NCBI RefSeq assembly: GCF_963678635.1
Contig: NC_087066.1
Span: 50,153,581 to 50,217,580 of the forward strand
Direction of reading: 5' to 3'
From: Symsagittifera roscoffensis
Lineage: Eukaryota > Xenacoelomorpha > Acoela > Convolutidae
DNA length: 64,000 nt
In this document: one piece after another, positions 35,140 to 46,700 of the stretch
How the letters are laid out: each line of letters opens with the position of its first letter
Numbering within the stretch: position 1 is the stretch's first letter
Made by a program: the position numbers and the translations under genes
The notes under the pieces: generated by a model
Told to the model about the DNA's origin: nothing
Databases searched by the model: none
What the model saw: only the letters and a program-made list of their open reading frames with translations

Positions 35140-35960
35140 GCTTTTTTGACAACTATAATTGATTAGAATTACAAAAATTTGGTGTTTAAAGGGTTTATAA
35201 CCGATTATAAACGTGATATTTTCCAAGAGATTATAATCTGTTACAATTGATTATAATTGATTATAATTCATACAAAAAACTCTTTAAATCAGTTATAATC
35301 AATCAAAATCTCTTATTTTGTTAAAATTTTGTCATACCAAAAGCATATTTTAATTGTATCCCGGGGGTTATTATGTTTCTAACAATAACAAAAATCTCTA
35401 AAAGCGAGATGTTTTGTCACATTTTGGTTCATCTGAACACAAAGTTTTCCCACGAAACTAAAGTTTCATAGAGATCCTTTCATTTTAGTTGAAAGTTTTG
35501 CGCGGTAGGTGAAAATAAAAATTTCCGATTAAACAATGAAACTAAAGCAAAATGCTGATAAACTGGTGGTTAAAATGTGCATCATGAAACAACTTCAATG
35601 GAGAAATGAAAACTTAAAAACATTATAATTTTGAATTGATTTAAAAGCATTTGAAACAATTTCATCATTTTTCACATAGCCAACGTCTACGAAAAGCATA
35701 AATTATGAGCAACTCAGACGCAAGGTCGAAGACAAAATTGGCAAAAAAAGGGATTATAATAAATTATAATGGAGTTTTTGTGCACAACTTATGAACTAGA
35801 AATAAACGGTTAATAATTGATTATAATCGATTGAAAAATTTTTAAAAGATTAAAGTTTTATTTCAGAGGAGAGATTACAATCGATTCTGAATTGATTAAA
35901 ATCGATATTTTCTGAACTTCAGTATGACTGGTACTAAAATCATGATTTAATTGATTAAAA
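35140..35960. repeat. AT-rich stretch with repeated GATTATAATC-like palindromes
   Basis: Motifs such as GATTATAATC, TTGATTATAATTGATTATAA and close variants recur about fifteen times, both in direct tandem (35225-35275) and scattered. They are self-complementary or nearly so. No gene is visible. Confidence 0.6.
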
Positions 35961-36139
35961 ACGCTTGAAATTGGTTGCTGTTAGTTTTAGATCATTATCA
36001 AAGAAATAGGGCATGGCCTAAATTTCTTGGAACTTCAAGAAAATTTTGCTTGACACGTTTAAGGTATCTCAATTTGGAAATAAAATTAATCAGTAGTTGG
36101 ATTTTTTTTTTCAGCTGAAAGTTCTAATACTTAAAACTC

Positions 36140-36780
36140 ATTTTTATACAGAGGCGAAGCAGCACTTCGCAAACGAAAACAAATCAAAAACAGGCGAGCA
36201 AAACCAAATCCTGAGCTGAGCAAAGACAGCCGGTTGCTGTGCAAGTAGCACAGAATCTTCCGACCAAATTCATAAAAACTACAAATCAACTCTTCAAATT
36301 ATTGATTTCTTCAAGTTAGTGTCTTTTTGTACGCGGTGTGATGAGAAAACTACACACACGCGTTTTAAGTTAGTAATTAAGCAGAATTGACAAAAGTCGA
36401 AAAAAAGAAAGAAAAATTGAAAAAAAAAGCTTTTATTGCCAGGTAAGTGGTGAATAATGCTGTTAAAACTAGTTTCCGTTTGGAGAAATTTAGTTTTTTC
36501 AGCCTTAAAGAACAATTCAAAAACTTATCATCAGTATATTTAATCGAAATTAGACGAAAAACTAACAATTTCAAACAGGTTTTTCACGACACAGGGAACT
36601 TTTTCGGAAGTTTTACTTGATCGTTCGAATAACGACTGAAAGTGCTTCAATATGATAAATCACTCAACCTAGTCCAATGATTATTTGCGTTACCTGATTT
36701 TGCGTGGTAAAAGAGTTAACTACAACCCTATACAAAGTTCCTCCCCATTTTCAATGGTCGGTAGAAAAAGCCGAACACAA
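36140..36780. repeat. Dispersed repeat, copy 1 (related to 62530-63500)
   Basis: Blocks shared with 62530-63500 include 'ttgtgcaagtag(c/t)...cagaat', 'cgaataacgactgaaa' and 'cctccccattttcaa', in the same order. At 36151-36172 it starts with an 'aggcgaagc...cttcgcaaa' block, which also occurs at 36940, 57683 and 58430. Confidence 0.5.
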
Positions 36781-36934
36781 TCAAGGTGCATATAGCGTTA
36801 TTCAAACCTCGCCGCTCAAAACCACAAGAAGTTGACAACTTTGGCATCTTGCTGTAGCTAGCCATTTTTGGCATCTTGCTATAACTATCCCAATAACTAC
36901 CCGTTATTTGACAGGACGAAATACAAATCTTGAC

Positions 36935-37205
36935 AAAAAAAAGCGAAGCTTAGCTTCGCAAACATTATCGAGAACACTACAAAAAGCAGTCCTACAAAAT
37001 GCAATAAAAATTGGAAAGGCTCGAATTAAAAAAAAAAATCAACTACATGTTGGATTCGACCCTGCAACCCAGATATTAGGAGTCTCACATACTAACCACT
37101 CAGCCGAGAACGCTTAATTCATTACAAACACTAGCCACAGATATAGCAGAGAACAGATGCTATAAGATTTCCAATGCTACAGATTGTGATAAAAGCTAAC
37201 TTGAA
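36935..37205 (-). repeat. tRNA-derived SINE, copy 1
   Basis: This copy is homologous to 58426-58680. On the minus strand it has an A-box-like block (GGCTGAGTGGTTAGTATGTG, near 37096) and a B-box-like block (GGGTCGAATCC, near 37054), then an A-rich body ending in 'gcgaagct...gcttcgc'. Upstream of the A box both copies share 'cagagaacagatgcta'. Confidence 0.7.
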
Positions 37206-37209
37206 ATTA

Positions 37210-38455
37210 CAAATTAATGAATTACTTTATTTGAGAGTAAGGTTAGAAAACAAAGGTTTTCACTAACACACGAATTCCTGCAAGCTCGCTTAAGTGAGAA
37301 GAAATTACCTTAAAATAGCAAAAGTTAGTTGCACTACGATTCGCGACTTGAAACAGGAAGTTCAAAACAGTAATTTAGCAATATATCAAGCGTTTGCTAG
37401 TATAAAAACTTGGAGTCACTCTAATATATTTCCGTCATTTGCTTGTTTGCTATCGAAGAGCGCAGTTCCCTTCACATTTGGGTTGATTAGCTTTCAAGTG
37501 GGCTTGAAAATTATTCGAAATTGAAACCTCGAAAAAAATGAAACAGGGGCTAAGCACATTTTAGAAAAGCCGTTTAACAAAAACAAAACTGACAGCCATT
37601 AAGCAGTAAATCAACATAGAGGTACTGCTGAAATATTGGCCAACACGAGTGTTTCATATGTAGCTAATGAATGACCTAAATCGGAAAATAAAACGACTTT
37701 GTCAATTTGTCTAGAAATTGTATCAACTTGTCTAGAAAAAAATCATTTCAAACAAAATTAACATGCAAAATGATACAACTTGTTACAATTGAATAGGAAA
37801 AAATATGTAGCGGTAAAAATCCAACAATGCTAATTGCGAAAATCATAATAGACTATGTTTCAATTCCGTGGTCATTAATCGACAATTATAAAATTTTTGA
37901 TGAATTTTGAAAAAAAATTGAGAAATTTGCATTAAAATTGTTTTTAAAAAATGCAACAAATACTTATATTTCGAAACAGTTTCAATTCAATTACTTCCAC
38001 TTAAGTCCTTCAGAAAATTAGAAGAAGACTGAACCTTTAAAAAGTGTCCGTGCAACGCAAACTAAGCCAAAAAGAAAGAGGCGGACGATTGCGGACAAAA
38101 TAAAGAGTCAAATAAGTTTTTGATTTTCTGCTTGGGATAGCATTATGAGACATTGTTCAGCTAAAACTTTTGATGACTGCAGCTGACTAAATACAAACAG
38201 CGGCTGAGTGCGAATTAAAGTGAAAGAATTACAAAATAAACTGAAGCAAAAAAAAACGTTTTGAAGTCAATAGCTTCAGATAAATTATAAGACTCAATAC
38301 TGAATATTTCAAATCACAACGCAAAACTTGAAACTTTGAATTTTTTTGTTTAAATTTTTATGTCATTCACAAAGTCCAAGAGGCTGATTAAAATTTTCCA
38401 CATTTCATTCAAAGAATTCAATCACTCATATAATCCCAAGGAGAGTTATTCATAA
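37210..38455. other. AT-rich intergenic sequence
   Basis: Nothing supportable was seen. Open frames here are short and carry no motif. Confidence 0.4.
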
Positions 38456-38460
38456 AAAAA

Positions 38461-38583
38461 CATTAGGAAAATAGGCCGAGAGTTGAAGCCGACCGATGTC
38501 AGTCCCGAAAATGTACCAAAAAAGTGGTACATTTTCAGCACTGGGAACGTTTGGCTTCAACTCTTTGTCTTATTTTTTTAATG
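38461..38583. mobile_element. Small fold-back element, ~58-bp stem and 6-base loop
   Basis: The left arm starts CATTAGGAAAATAGG and contains GAGTTGAAGCC and GAAAATGTACCA. The right arm is its imperfect complement, with TGGTACATTTTC and GGCTTCAACTC, ending in TTTTTTTAATG. The innermost 12 bases pair perfectly around the loop AAAAAG. It looks like a tiny MITE or its relic. Confidence 0.8.
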
Positions 38584-38740
38584 CTTTTCTCGAATTTGGA
38601 ATCCTACAAAAAATCATTTGCAACTCTCAACGATACACAACTAAATGCCGCGTCGTAACTGGATAGATCTAATACAGTCACCACAAGCAACAATGCACTT
38701 GCACCTTTTACGATTTGACCATTTCGTCCCTAAAGTTATT

Positions 38741-39200
38741 CACGGGAAAAATTCTAGTACCTGATTGCAATACCCTTGCTTATCGCAAGGGTAATTGTAA
38801 AATCTTAAAAACTCAAAAAGTTGTCAAGTCTCCCTCAAAACACTTAGATATTTATTGCTCCTCAATCGACTCAACAAGAGGTCTCTAAGCCGATATATAT
38901 TATCAGTCAAACCCTTTAAAACCGAATGAAAAAAAGAAATAGAAAACAGGAACAAAAAAACTGATAGTGAAATATTGTTAAATTACAACCAACATGGAAC
39001 AAAAATCGAATAGAACGGACATTCAACATGCAGACAAGGACAAGCTCAAAAACTGCCTGTTCTCAGTCTGTCTGTCCGCTGGGTGACCAAAGCAGATATG
39101 GATATGACCACAATTACATTCATTCTGTCAACTAAGCTATTTTCGAGAAAGAAAAGCACCCGATTGCAATACCGTTGCTTATCGCAAGGGTAAAAAACAA
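38741..39200. repeat. Pair of direct repeats with a 9-bp-stem hairpin
   Basis: TACCCTTGC-TTATC-GCAAGGGTA at 38771-38793 forms a perfect 9-bp stem. A second copy with one stem mismatch lies at 39170-39192. Both follow a 'gattgcaa' block. The ~400 bases between them are AT-rich and non-coding. Confidence 0.7.
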
Positions 39201-39871
39201 CTCGAACTATTTAAGTGTCTTCACTTCGCTCATTGATATATAGATAATAATTAAGAGTCTAAACTATCAGCAAAGTTCAACAGCAGAGGCAAATTTCATT
39301 TGTACAAAGAAAACGCCCGGAACAGAAGCCAATGGAGAGCACTTATTCGAGACCTGAATGTGGCGGGCAGCAATGCTCGTGAAAGCCCTAACTGGACCTA
39401 GAAACTAGACGATCTTCTCGATATACTAAATTCGTCTATAATTTAAGCATCAGAAAACTCTTTGTAAAATATTTACAATCCAAATATCACATATTTGCAC
39501 TATACAATTTTAATTATCTATCGTGTTCTACTGCAGATTTCGTTACGTACATTTGATCGACAGAATTCGTCCTACGGCAAATTTTGTTTTATTCCGTTTT
39601 TTTTCTGTGCCATAGCGGTATGGGGTGCATCAACCTTACGTGTGTATAACCACCAGGAGTATTTTAATCTGTATTTGTCTGCGTATTGTCCAGCTTGCAT
39701 CACGTATCAGCCCATTAGTTGAAAAAATCTTACGAGCTAATCGAGAAGAGAATCGGTAATAAATTTAATAAACGGAATAAATTAACGGAAGAAAAGGACA
39801 AATGTGTCAATTTTTCAGTAAGACGAATTCTGTTAGCCACATACAACTTAGTTTTTACTAGAATAGTCACA
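39200..39871. other. Region downstream of the CCDC148-like stop
   Basis: This is probably 3' untranslated and flanking sequence of the minus-strand gene that ends at 39872. A candidate poly(A) signal is noted separately. Short plus-strand frames here show no motif. Confidence 0.5.
39588..39593 (-). promoter_or_regulatory. Candidate poly(A) signal of the CCDC148-like gene
   Basis: TTTATT on the plus strand reads AATAAA on the minus strand, about 280 bases after the stop codon. AATAAA is common by chance in such AT-rich DNA, so support is weak. Confidence 0.35.
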
Positions 39872-40041
39872 TCATATCACTCCATCTTGAGTGAATTTGA
39901 TGTTTGAGAAGGTGTCTTTTCTGGGTGGCTTCGGAGGCTGCATGCTCTGGATGACACTTCTGGCATAGTCCGTGTGCAGCAGACCCGCCTGCCGCAATGC
40001 ATTCTCCACCTGCACTCGGTTGTCTTTCTTCAGTTGTTTAT
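39872..40041 (-). CDS. CCDC148: CCDC148-like last exon
   Basis: The acceptor is TTTCACTTCAG before 40041. The exon has 56 codons including the TGA at 39872-39874. It reads KQLKKDNRVQVENALRQAGL, then HTDYARSVIQ, then the family signature PPKPPRKDTFSNIKF close to the C terminus. A poly-C tract (plus-strand poly-G at 40128-40145) lies about 87 bases upstream of the acceptor in the intron. Confidence 0.92.
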
Positions 40042-40127
40042 CTGAAGTGAAACAGTACATTTTAAATGAACTTATGCGGGGAGTCTTGGTTCGTGAGGCA
40101 GAGGGCGTGCAATCCTGAGGTTGTGGT

Positions 40128-40145
40128 GGGGGGGGGGGGGGGGGG
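40128..40145. repeat. Poly-G tract (18 G) in the last CCDC148-like intron
   Basis: There are 18 consecutive G on the plus strand, hence 18 C on the transcribed RNA, in the 678-base intron between the last two exons. It is followed by 'ttaggg' on the plus strand. Confidence 0.95.
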
Positions 40146-40719
40146 TTAGGGTAAGAGGGTGCTTTTTCTCCTAAATCCACCCCTGTATAACTGTAATTTC
40201 AGCTAATAAACGTTTGCTAATTAAATGATCGAAAATTCGGAAAAACGTTGATATTTGCGATAAATTGAAATTAGGCAACAGACAGACCGTTAGAGAAGTG
40301 TCAATGAAAATTGAACAAGACCGAAAAAAATATGGAGTATTTGAAAAACAAACTCCAGTTCGCTTCAAAGAAAAAACTATCGCCTGTAAAAATCGTTTGA
40401 TGAAGTTAACTCAATTTGAAAAAACAGGATCAATAGGTAAAATTTTTATTCCGCTAGGTTAAAATTTTGTTTGAAGCTTCAAGTCATTCTGTTTTGTTTT
40501 GAGCCATTTGAACTAAGGCTACTCACAGCTGTCTGTTTTCAATGATGCATTATCGACTAAGACAACGTACTATAAAAAAAATGGGGGCGGTTTTTGGCAA
40601 ACAGATCTTTTCATGTTTTCGGAAAGCTCGGAACTTATTTGCTAGACCAACAAAATACGCTGCAAAATGTTCGATTCTGGACGTACTACTGTTCGAAATG
40701 TTTGAATTTGTGGACTTAC

Positions 40720-40988
40720 TGTTGAAAGTGTTAACTGAAAACAACTGGGCATTTAGCGGTTCGTATGCAGTCTCCGAGTGGGCGCCGCCATTGAGATGAG
40801 CGAATCTGGCATCGGAAGCCACAGTGGGTTGGACAGTCCTCTCTGGGTCTCGCTGAGCCTCCACCCTCACTTGACTCCTCAACTCCTCCAACTTCCTCTC
40901 CACTCTCTCCTTCTCCTCTTCTCTCCTCTTGTTCTGAGCAGCCATCCGTTCCAGCTTCTTTTCTCGCTCTTTCTTCCGATACTCGATT
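40720..40988 (-). CDS. CCDC148: CCDC148-like exon F
   Basis: The acceptor is GCTTTCAG before 40988 and the donor is ACA|GTAAGT after 40720. It adds 89 codons. It opens with the end of the coiled coil (IEYRKKEREKKLERM, KRREEEKERVERKLEELRS) and then the conserved C-terminal region: VRVEAQRDPERT, VASDARFAHLNG, and LFSVNTFN at the donor. The frame runs open past the donor into the intron, but the splice is required to reach the conserved C terminus. Confidence 0.92.
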
Positions 40989-41404
40989 CTGAAAGCAGCA
41001 AACTCAATTGTAGTTGTTCAAATACTTTTCAATGCGCGCAGCATTTTATACACTAACTTGAATAATTCATGAACCAAACTTCTAACTAAGCTCCTTATAA
41101 TCGTTTCATTATTGATCATGTTAAAAAATATTGGAAAAAAAAAAGATAATATTTCAAAGCTAATTGTGTTCGAAATCAATTTTTAATATTTGATCGCAGA
41201 AACGGAAAATGCACCAATTAACTCATTAGCTTACTATGTTTTTTAATCAATTTTTAAGAGGGGGGATCCGTTAGAGGGTAGGATGGAGTGCAAATGGAGA
41301 ACAAAGCGATCTCATTTGCATCTATGTGGGTGATTTATAAACAGCACATGTTTCTTTGCTTTTCTTTTTTGGCTTGCTACTTTCTACTTGCTGCTTCCTC
41401 TCAC

Positions 41405-41509
41405 CTCTCCTGGTCTAATGCAGCTTGATTGGCCAGTTGTTCTTGGATCTCCCTCAACTTCATCACTTTCATCCTCTCCGCTTCCTCACTCATCAACTTC
41501 TTCGCATTT
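41405..41509 (-). CDS. CCDC148: CCDC148-like exon E
   Basis: The acceptor is TTGTTTCAG before 41509 and the donor is GAG|GTGAGA after 41405. It adds 34 codons (NAKKLMSEEAERMKVMKL, REIQEQLANQAALDQE) with one base in and two out. It continues the coiled coil. Confidence 0.9.
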
Positions 41510-41650
41510 CTGAAACAACTCAGAGTCAACCAGCCAATTAAAAAAAAGGAAAACTATAATTGAATTTTGAACACTTAAATATTGGCGCTGTCAATCTCCT
41601 GGAAAAATTGACGAAAACGAACTGCAGGACCTTGGTTGAATTGAAATTAC

Positions 41651-41805
41651 CTGAAGTGTTGGATCTCGTGCTTCTGTTGCATCCTAGTGGACTTTTCTCT
41701 CTTCAGTTTCTCATCTGTCTTCAGCCTCTCTCGTTGTGCCTGAAGAGCGGCTAGTTCATCTTCAAGTCTCGCTTCTTCCGCTTTCGCCTCTTTCCACGCA
41801 TTCAC
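41651..41805 (-). CDS. CCDC148: CCDC148-like exon D
   Basis: The acceptor is TGTTTAG before 41805 and the donor is CAG|GTAATT after 41651. There are 51 codons plus two bases, all of it charged coiled coil: VNAWKEAKAEEARLEDELAA, LQAQRERLKTDEKLKREK, then STRMQQKHEIQHF. The split Arg codon continues in exon E. Confidence 0.9.
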
Positions 41806-42001
41806 CTAAACAACTATTGACTCAATATTCTCTATTTATGAACCCCGATTGGCTTCAATTCCAAATCGCTTAATTAATACTCCACAACAAACACTTGGTC
41901 AACGAATGGCAAGAAATGAACCACCATTTTGTCTTGAACACATCCGATAGAAACTAAATTTGATTGATGATAAACCGTTAGTTTAAATTGATTAATTATA
42001 C

Positions 42002-42208
42002 CTTGTCCATTAGGTGTCTGCAGTATTTCATCTGGGCTTCCTTCTCCAAATTGAGCTTCTGCATTTCATCACTCTTGTGGGATGCCTCGGTTAGCAAAGC
42101 TGTGACCTTGAGAACTAGTTGCTGCTTTGTCTGCTGCCATGTCTTCAGTATGCCACACTTTTTCCATATGTATGCTTTTTTTTCGCGACACCATCTGTCG
42201 TGAGCTAA
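42002..42208 (-). CDS. CCDC148: CCDC148-like exon C
   Basis: This is a phase 0 to phase 0 exon of 69 codons, with acceptor CTTTTTAG before 42208 and donor AAG|GTATAA after 42002. It starts LAHDRWCREKKAYIWKK, continues through LKVTALLTEASHKSDEMQKL, and ends YCRHLMDK. A second AG four bases inside the exon (GTTAG) would give a different phase and is therefore not used in this model. Confidence 0.88.
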
Positions 42209-43179
42209 CTAAAAAGATACACAATTCACATCAAACAAATCCTTTACGAACACTTGAATAACTATTTCTAAGTTAACAAAATTAACATTCGCGGCACAAA
42301 AATTGAATGAAGCTGGTTAAAAAATAAGGAGACGGTCACCGCTTAGCAGAATTATCGAAAGATAAGCATTCACTGCAAAAGCAAAAAAAAATCTTAATCG
42401 ACAAAGTGATGAAACTTTAGTATCACTTAACCACTGGTGCAAAAGAGTTGCATACCCAAAATCCTTCAGCAGATTTACCCAAAATCTAATCAGAGACATG
42501 ACTTAACTATTCACTGCAACAGTATAAAAACATTTTACTTAATCGACAGAATGTGAGGAAACTTTAGTATCAATTGATCAATGATACAAATGAGTTGCAG
42601 ATCCAAAACTCTTTAGCAGATTTAACCAAAATCCAATCAGAGATAGGACTTAACTATTAACTGCATTTTACTTGATCGACAAAAAGTGAGGAAACTTTAA
42701 TTTCAGTTGATCAAGGATGCAAATGAGTTGCAGATCCAAAACCTTTAGCAGATCTAATCAAAATCCAATCAAAAACAGGACTTAACTATTCACTGCAACA
42801 GTATAAAAAAAAACATTTTACTTAATCGACAGAATGTGAGGAAACTTTAGTATCAATTGATCAATGATACAAATGAGTTGCAGATCCAAAACTCTTTAGC
42901 AGATTTAACCAAAATCCAATCAAAGATAGGTCTTAACTATTCATTGCAACAGTATAAATTTTTAAGATCAAGGATGAAAAAAAAAGAAAACTGATTGGGT
43001 TTTGTTTAGCAGATTTAAACAAAACCCAATCAAAAACAGGACTCAACTATTCACTGCAACAGTATAAAAAAAAACATTTTACTTAATCGACAGAAAGTGA
43101 GGAAACTTTAGTATCAATTGATCAATGATGCAAATGAGTTGCAGATCAAGTACCTATTAACCTTTACTTAATCACTGCA

Positions 43180-43445
43180 ACTAAAAAAAGGCTAGTTAAA
43201 ATTTGTCTGAAAAAAAAACAGAATCAGCGAGCACAAATAATCCGTTTCTTTTGTTACGAAAGTCGGAACAATAAAAGTCTGTCTGAAAATTCTTAGCATT
43301 CGCTGTACTTAATAGCTGGTTATTGATCAAAATGAACACTTTCAAATTGAACACACTTAATCGCAAAAATATTTGCGTCGCAACGATATTTGCGACTTAG
43401 GTTGGAAAAAAAATAGTTCATATTATAACACAAGCATTGCTTGTG
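43180..43445. other. Non-satellite interruption in the array
   Basis: About 265 bases here do not follow the monomer. They include 'attgcgtcgcaacgatatttgcg'-like AT-rich sequence and a short palindrome (ACACAAGCAT-TGCTTGTGT near 43427-43446). No gene is seen. It may be an inserted fragment or a badly decayed monomer group. Confidence 0.6.
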
Positions 43446-43737
43446 TAAATATCAATTGAGCAATGACGCAAATGAGTTGGATACCCAAAATCTTTAACAG
43501 ATCCAACCAAAACCCAATCAAAAACAGGACTCAACTAATCACTGCATCAGAAAAAAAATTAACTTAACCGACATAATGCGAGGAAACTTTAGTATCATTT
43601 GATCGATAGTGCGAATGAGTTGCATGTCCAAAATACTTTAGATCTAACAGAAACCAATCAAAAACAGGACTTAACTATGCACTGCAACAAAATAATTTTT
43701 TTTACTGAATCGACAGAATTTGAGAAAACTTTATTAT

Positions 43738-46700
43738 CAATTGATCAATGATACAAATGAGTTGAAGATCCAAAACTCTTTACCAGATTCACCCAAACTT
43801 TAATCAAAGACAGGACTTAACTATTCACTGCAACAGAAAAAACCGTTTTACATGATCGACAGAGTGTGAGGAAACTTAAGTTTCATTTGACCAATGGTGC
43901 AAATGAGTTGCATATCCAAAACCTTTTAGCAGATTCAACCAAATCCAATCAGAGACAGGAATTATCTATTCACTACAACAGTATAAAAAGCCATTTTACT
44001 TAATCGACAGAATGTGAGAAAACTTTAGGCATCTATTGATCAATGATAAAAAAAGAGTTGCAGATCAAAACATTTCAGCAGATTTAACCAAAATCCAATC
44101 AGAGAGGACTTAACTATTCACTGCAGTAAAAAACAAACTGTTTACTTAATCGACAGAGAGTGAGGAAACTTTACTATCATTTGACCAATGGTGCACATGA
44201 GTTGCATATCCAAATCCTTCAGCAGTTTTAACCAAATTCCAATCAAAAACAGGACTTAACTATTCACTGCAACAGAAAAAAAATGATTTCACTAAACCGA
44301 CATAATGTGAGGAAACTGTAGTATCATTTGATCAATGGTGCAAATTAGTTGCATATCCAAAATCCTTTAGCAGATTCAACCAAATCCAATCAGAGATAGG
44401 ACGTAACTATTAACTGCAACAGAAAAAAAAACATTTTACTCAATCGACAGTGTGAGGAAACTTTAGTATCAATTGAGCAGACAGTGTGAGGAAACTTTAG
44501 TATCATTTGACCAATGATGCATTTGACCAATGATGCAGTGTGAGGAATGAGTTGCAAATATAAAATCTTTTAGCAGATTTAAACAAAACTCAGTCAAAAA
44601 CAGGACTTAAATATTCACTGCAACAGAATAAAAAAAAAACATTTTACTTAATCGACAGAAAGTGAGGAAACTTTAGTATCAATTGATCAATGATGCAAAT
44701 GAGTTGCAGATCCAGTACCCTTTGGCAGACTCAGCCGAAAACCAATCAGAGACAGGACGTAACTATTAACTGCATTTTACTTGATCGACAAAACGTGAGG
44801 AAACTTTAATATCAGTTGATCAAGGATGCAAATGAGTTGCAGATCCAAAACCTTTAGCAGATCTAATCAAAATCCAATCAAAAACAGGACTTAACTATTC
44901 ACTGCAACAGTATAAAAAAAAACATTTTACTTAATCGACAGAATGTGAGGAAACTTTAGTATCAATTGAGCAATGGTGCACATGAGTTGGATATCCAAAT
45001 CCTTCAGCAGATTTAACAGAATTCCAATCAAAAACAGGACTTAACTATTCACTGCAACAGAAAAAAAATGATTTCACTAAACCGACATAATGTGAGAAAA
45101 CTGTTGTATCATTTGATCAATGGTGCAAATTAGTTGCATATCCAAAATCCTTTAGCAGATTCAACCAAATCCAATCAGAGATAGGACGTAACTATTAACT
45201 GCAACAGAAAAAAAACATTTTACTCAATCGACAGTGTGAGGAAACTTTAGTATCAATTGAGCAGACAGTGTGAGGAAACTTTAGTATCATTTGACCAATG
45301 ATGCATTTGACCAATGATGCAGTGTGAGGAATGAGTTGCAAATCTAAAATCTTTTAGCAGATTTAAACAAAACTCAATCAAAAACAGGACTTAAATATTC
45401 ACTGCAACAGAATAAAAAAAAAACATTTTACTTAATCGACAGAAAGTGAGGAAACCTTAGTATCAATTGATCAATGATGCAAATGAGTTGCAGATCCAGT
45501 ACCCTTTGGCAGACTCAGCCGAAAACCAATCAGAGACAGGACGTAACTATTAACTGCATTTTACTTGATCGACAAAATGTGAGGAAACTTTAATATCAGT
45601 TGATCAATGATACAAATGAGTTGAAGATCCAAAACTCTTTACCAGATTCACCCAAACTTTAATCAAAGACAGGACTTAACTATTCACTGCAACAGAAAAA
45701 ACCGTTTTACATGATCGACAGAGTGTGAGGAAACTTAAGTTTAATTTGACCAATGGTGCAAATGAGTTGCATATCCAAAACCTTTTAGCAGATTCAACCA
45801 AATCCAATCAGAGACAGAAATTATCTATTCACTACAACAGTATAAAAAGCCATTTTACTTAATCGACAGAATGTGAGAAAACTTTAAGCATCTATTGATC
45901 AATGATAAAAAAAGAGTTGCAGATCAAAACATTTCAGCAGATTTAACCAAAATCCAATCAGAGAGGACTTAACTATTCACTGCAGTAAAAAACAAACTGT
46001 TTACTTAATCGACAGAGAGTGAGGAAACTTTACTATCATTAGACCAATGGTGCACATGAGTTGCATATCCAAATCCTTCAGCAGTTTTAACCAAATTCCA
46101 ATCAAAAACAGGACTTAACTATTCACTGCAACAGAAAAAAATTGATTTCACTAAACCGACATAATGTGAGGAAACTGTAGTATCATTTGATCAATGGTGC
46201 AAATTAGTTGCATATCCAAAATCCTTTAGCAGATTCAACCAAATCCAATCAGAGATAGGACGTAACTATTAACTGCAACAGAAAAAAAAACATTTTACTC
46301 AATCGACAGTGTGAGGAAACTTTAGTATCAATTGAGCAGACAGTGTGAGGAAACTTTAGTATCATTTGACCAATGATGCATTTGACCAATGATGCAGTGT
46401 GAGGAATGAGTTGCAAATATAAAATCTTTTAGCAGATTCAAACAAAACTCAGTCAAAAACAGGACTTAAATATTCACTGCAACAGAATAAAAAAAAACAT
46501 TTTACTTAATCGACAGAAAGTGAGGAAACTTTAGTATCAATTGATCAATGATGCAAATGAGTTGCAGATCCAGTACCCTTTGGCAGACTCAGCCGAAAAC
46601 CAATCAGAGACAGGACGTAACTATTAACTGCATTTTACTTGATCGACAAAACTTGAGGAAACTTTAATATCAGTTGATCAAGGATGCAAATGAGTTGCAG

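Noticed and set aside
38771-38793. Hairpin as a transcription terminator
   Set aside because: There is no T-run in a bacterial-type context and the genome is eukaryotic. The motif recurs with flanks that suggest a repeat.
40778-41056. Plus-strand Leu/Ser-rich frame
   Set aside because: It is the antisense shadow of the coiled-coil exon F of the CCDC148-like gene.
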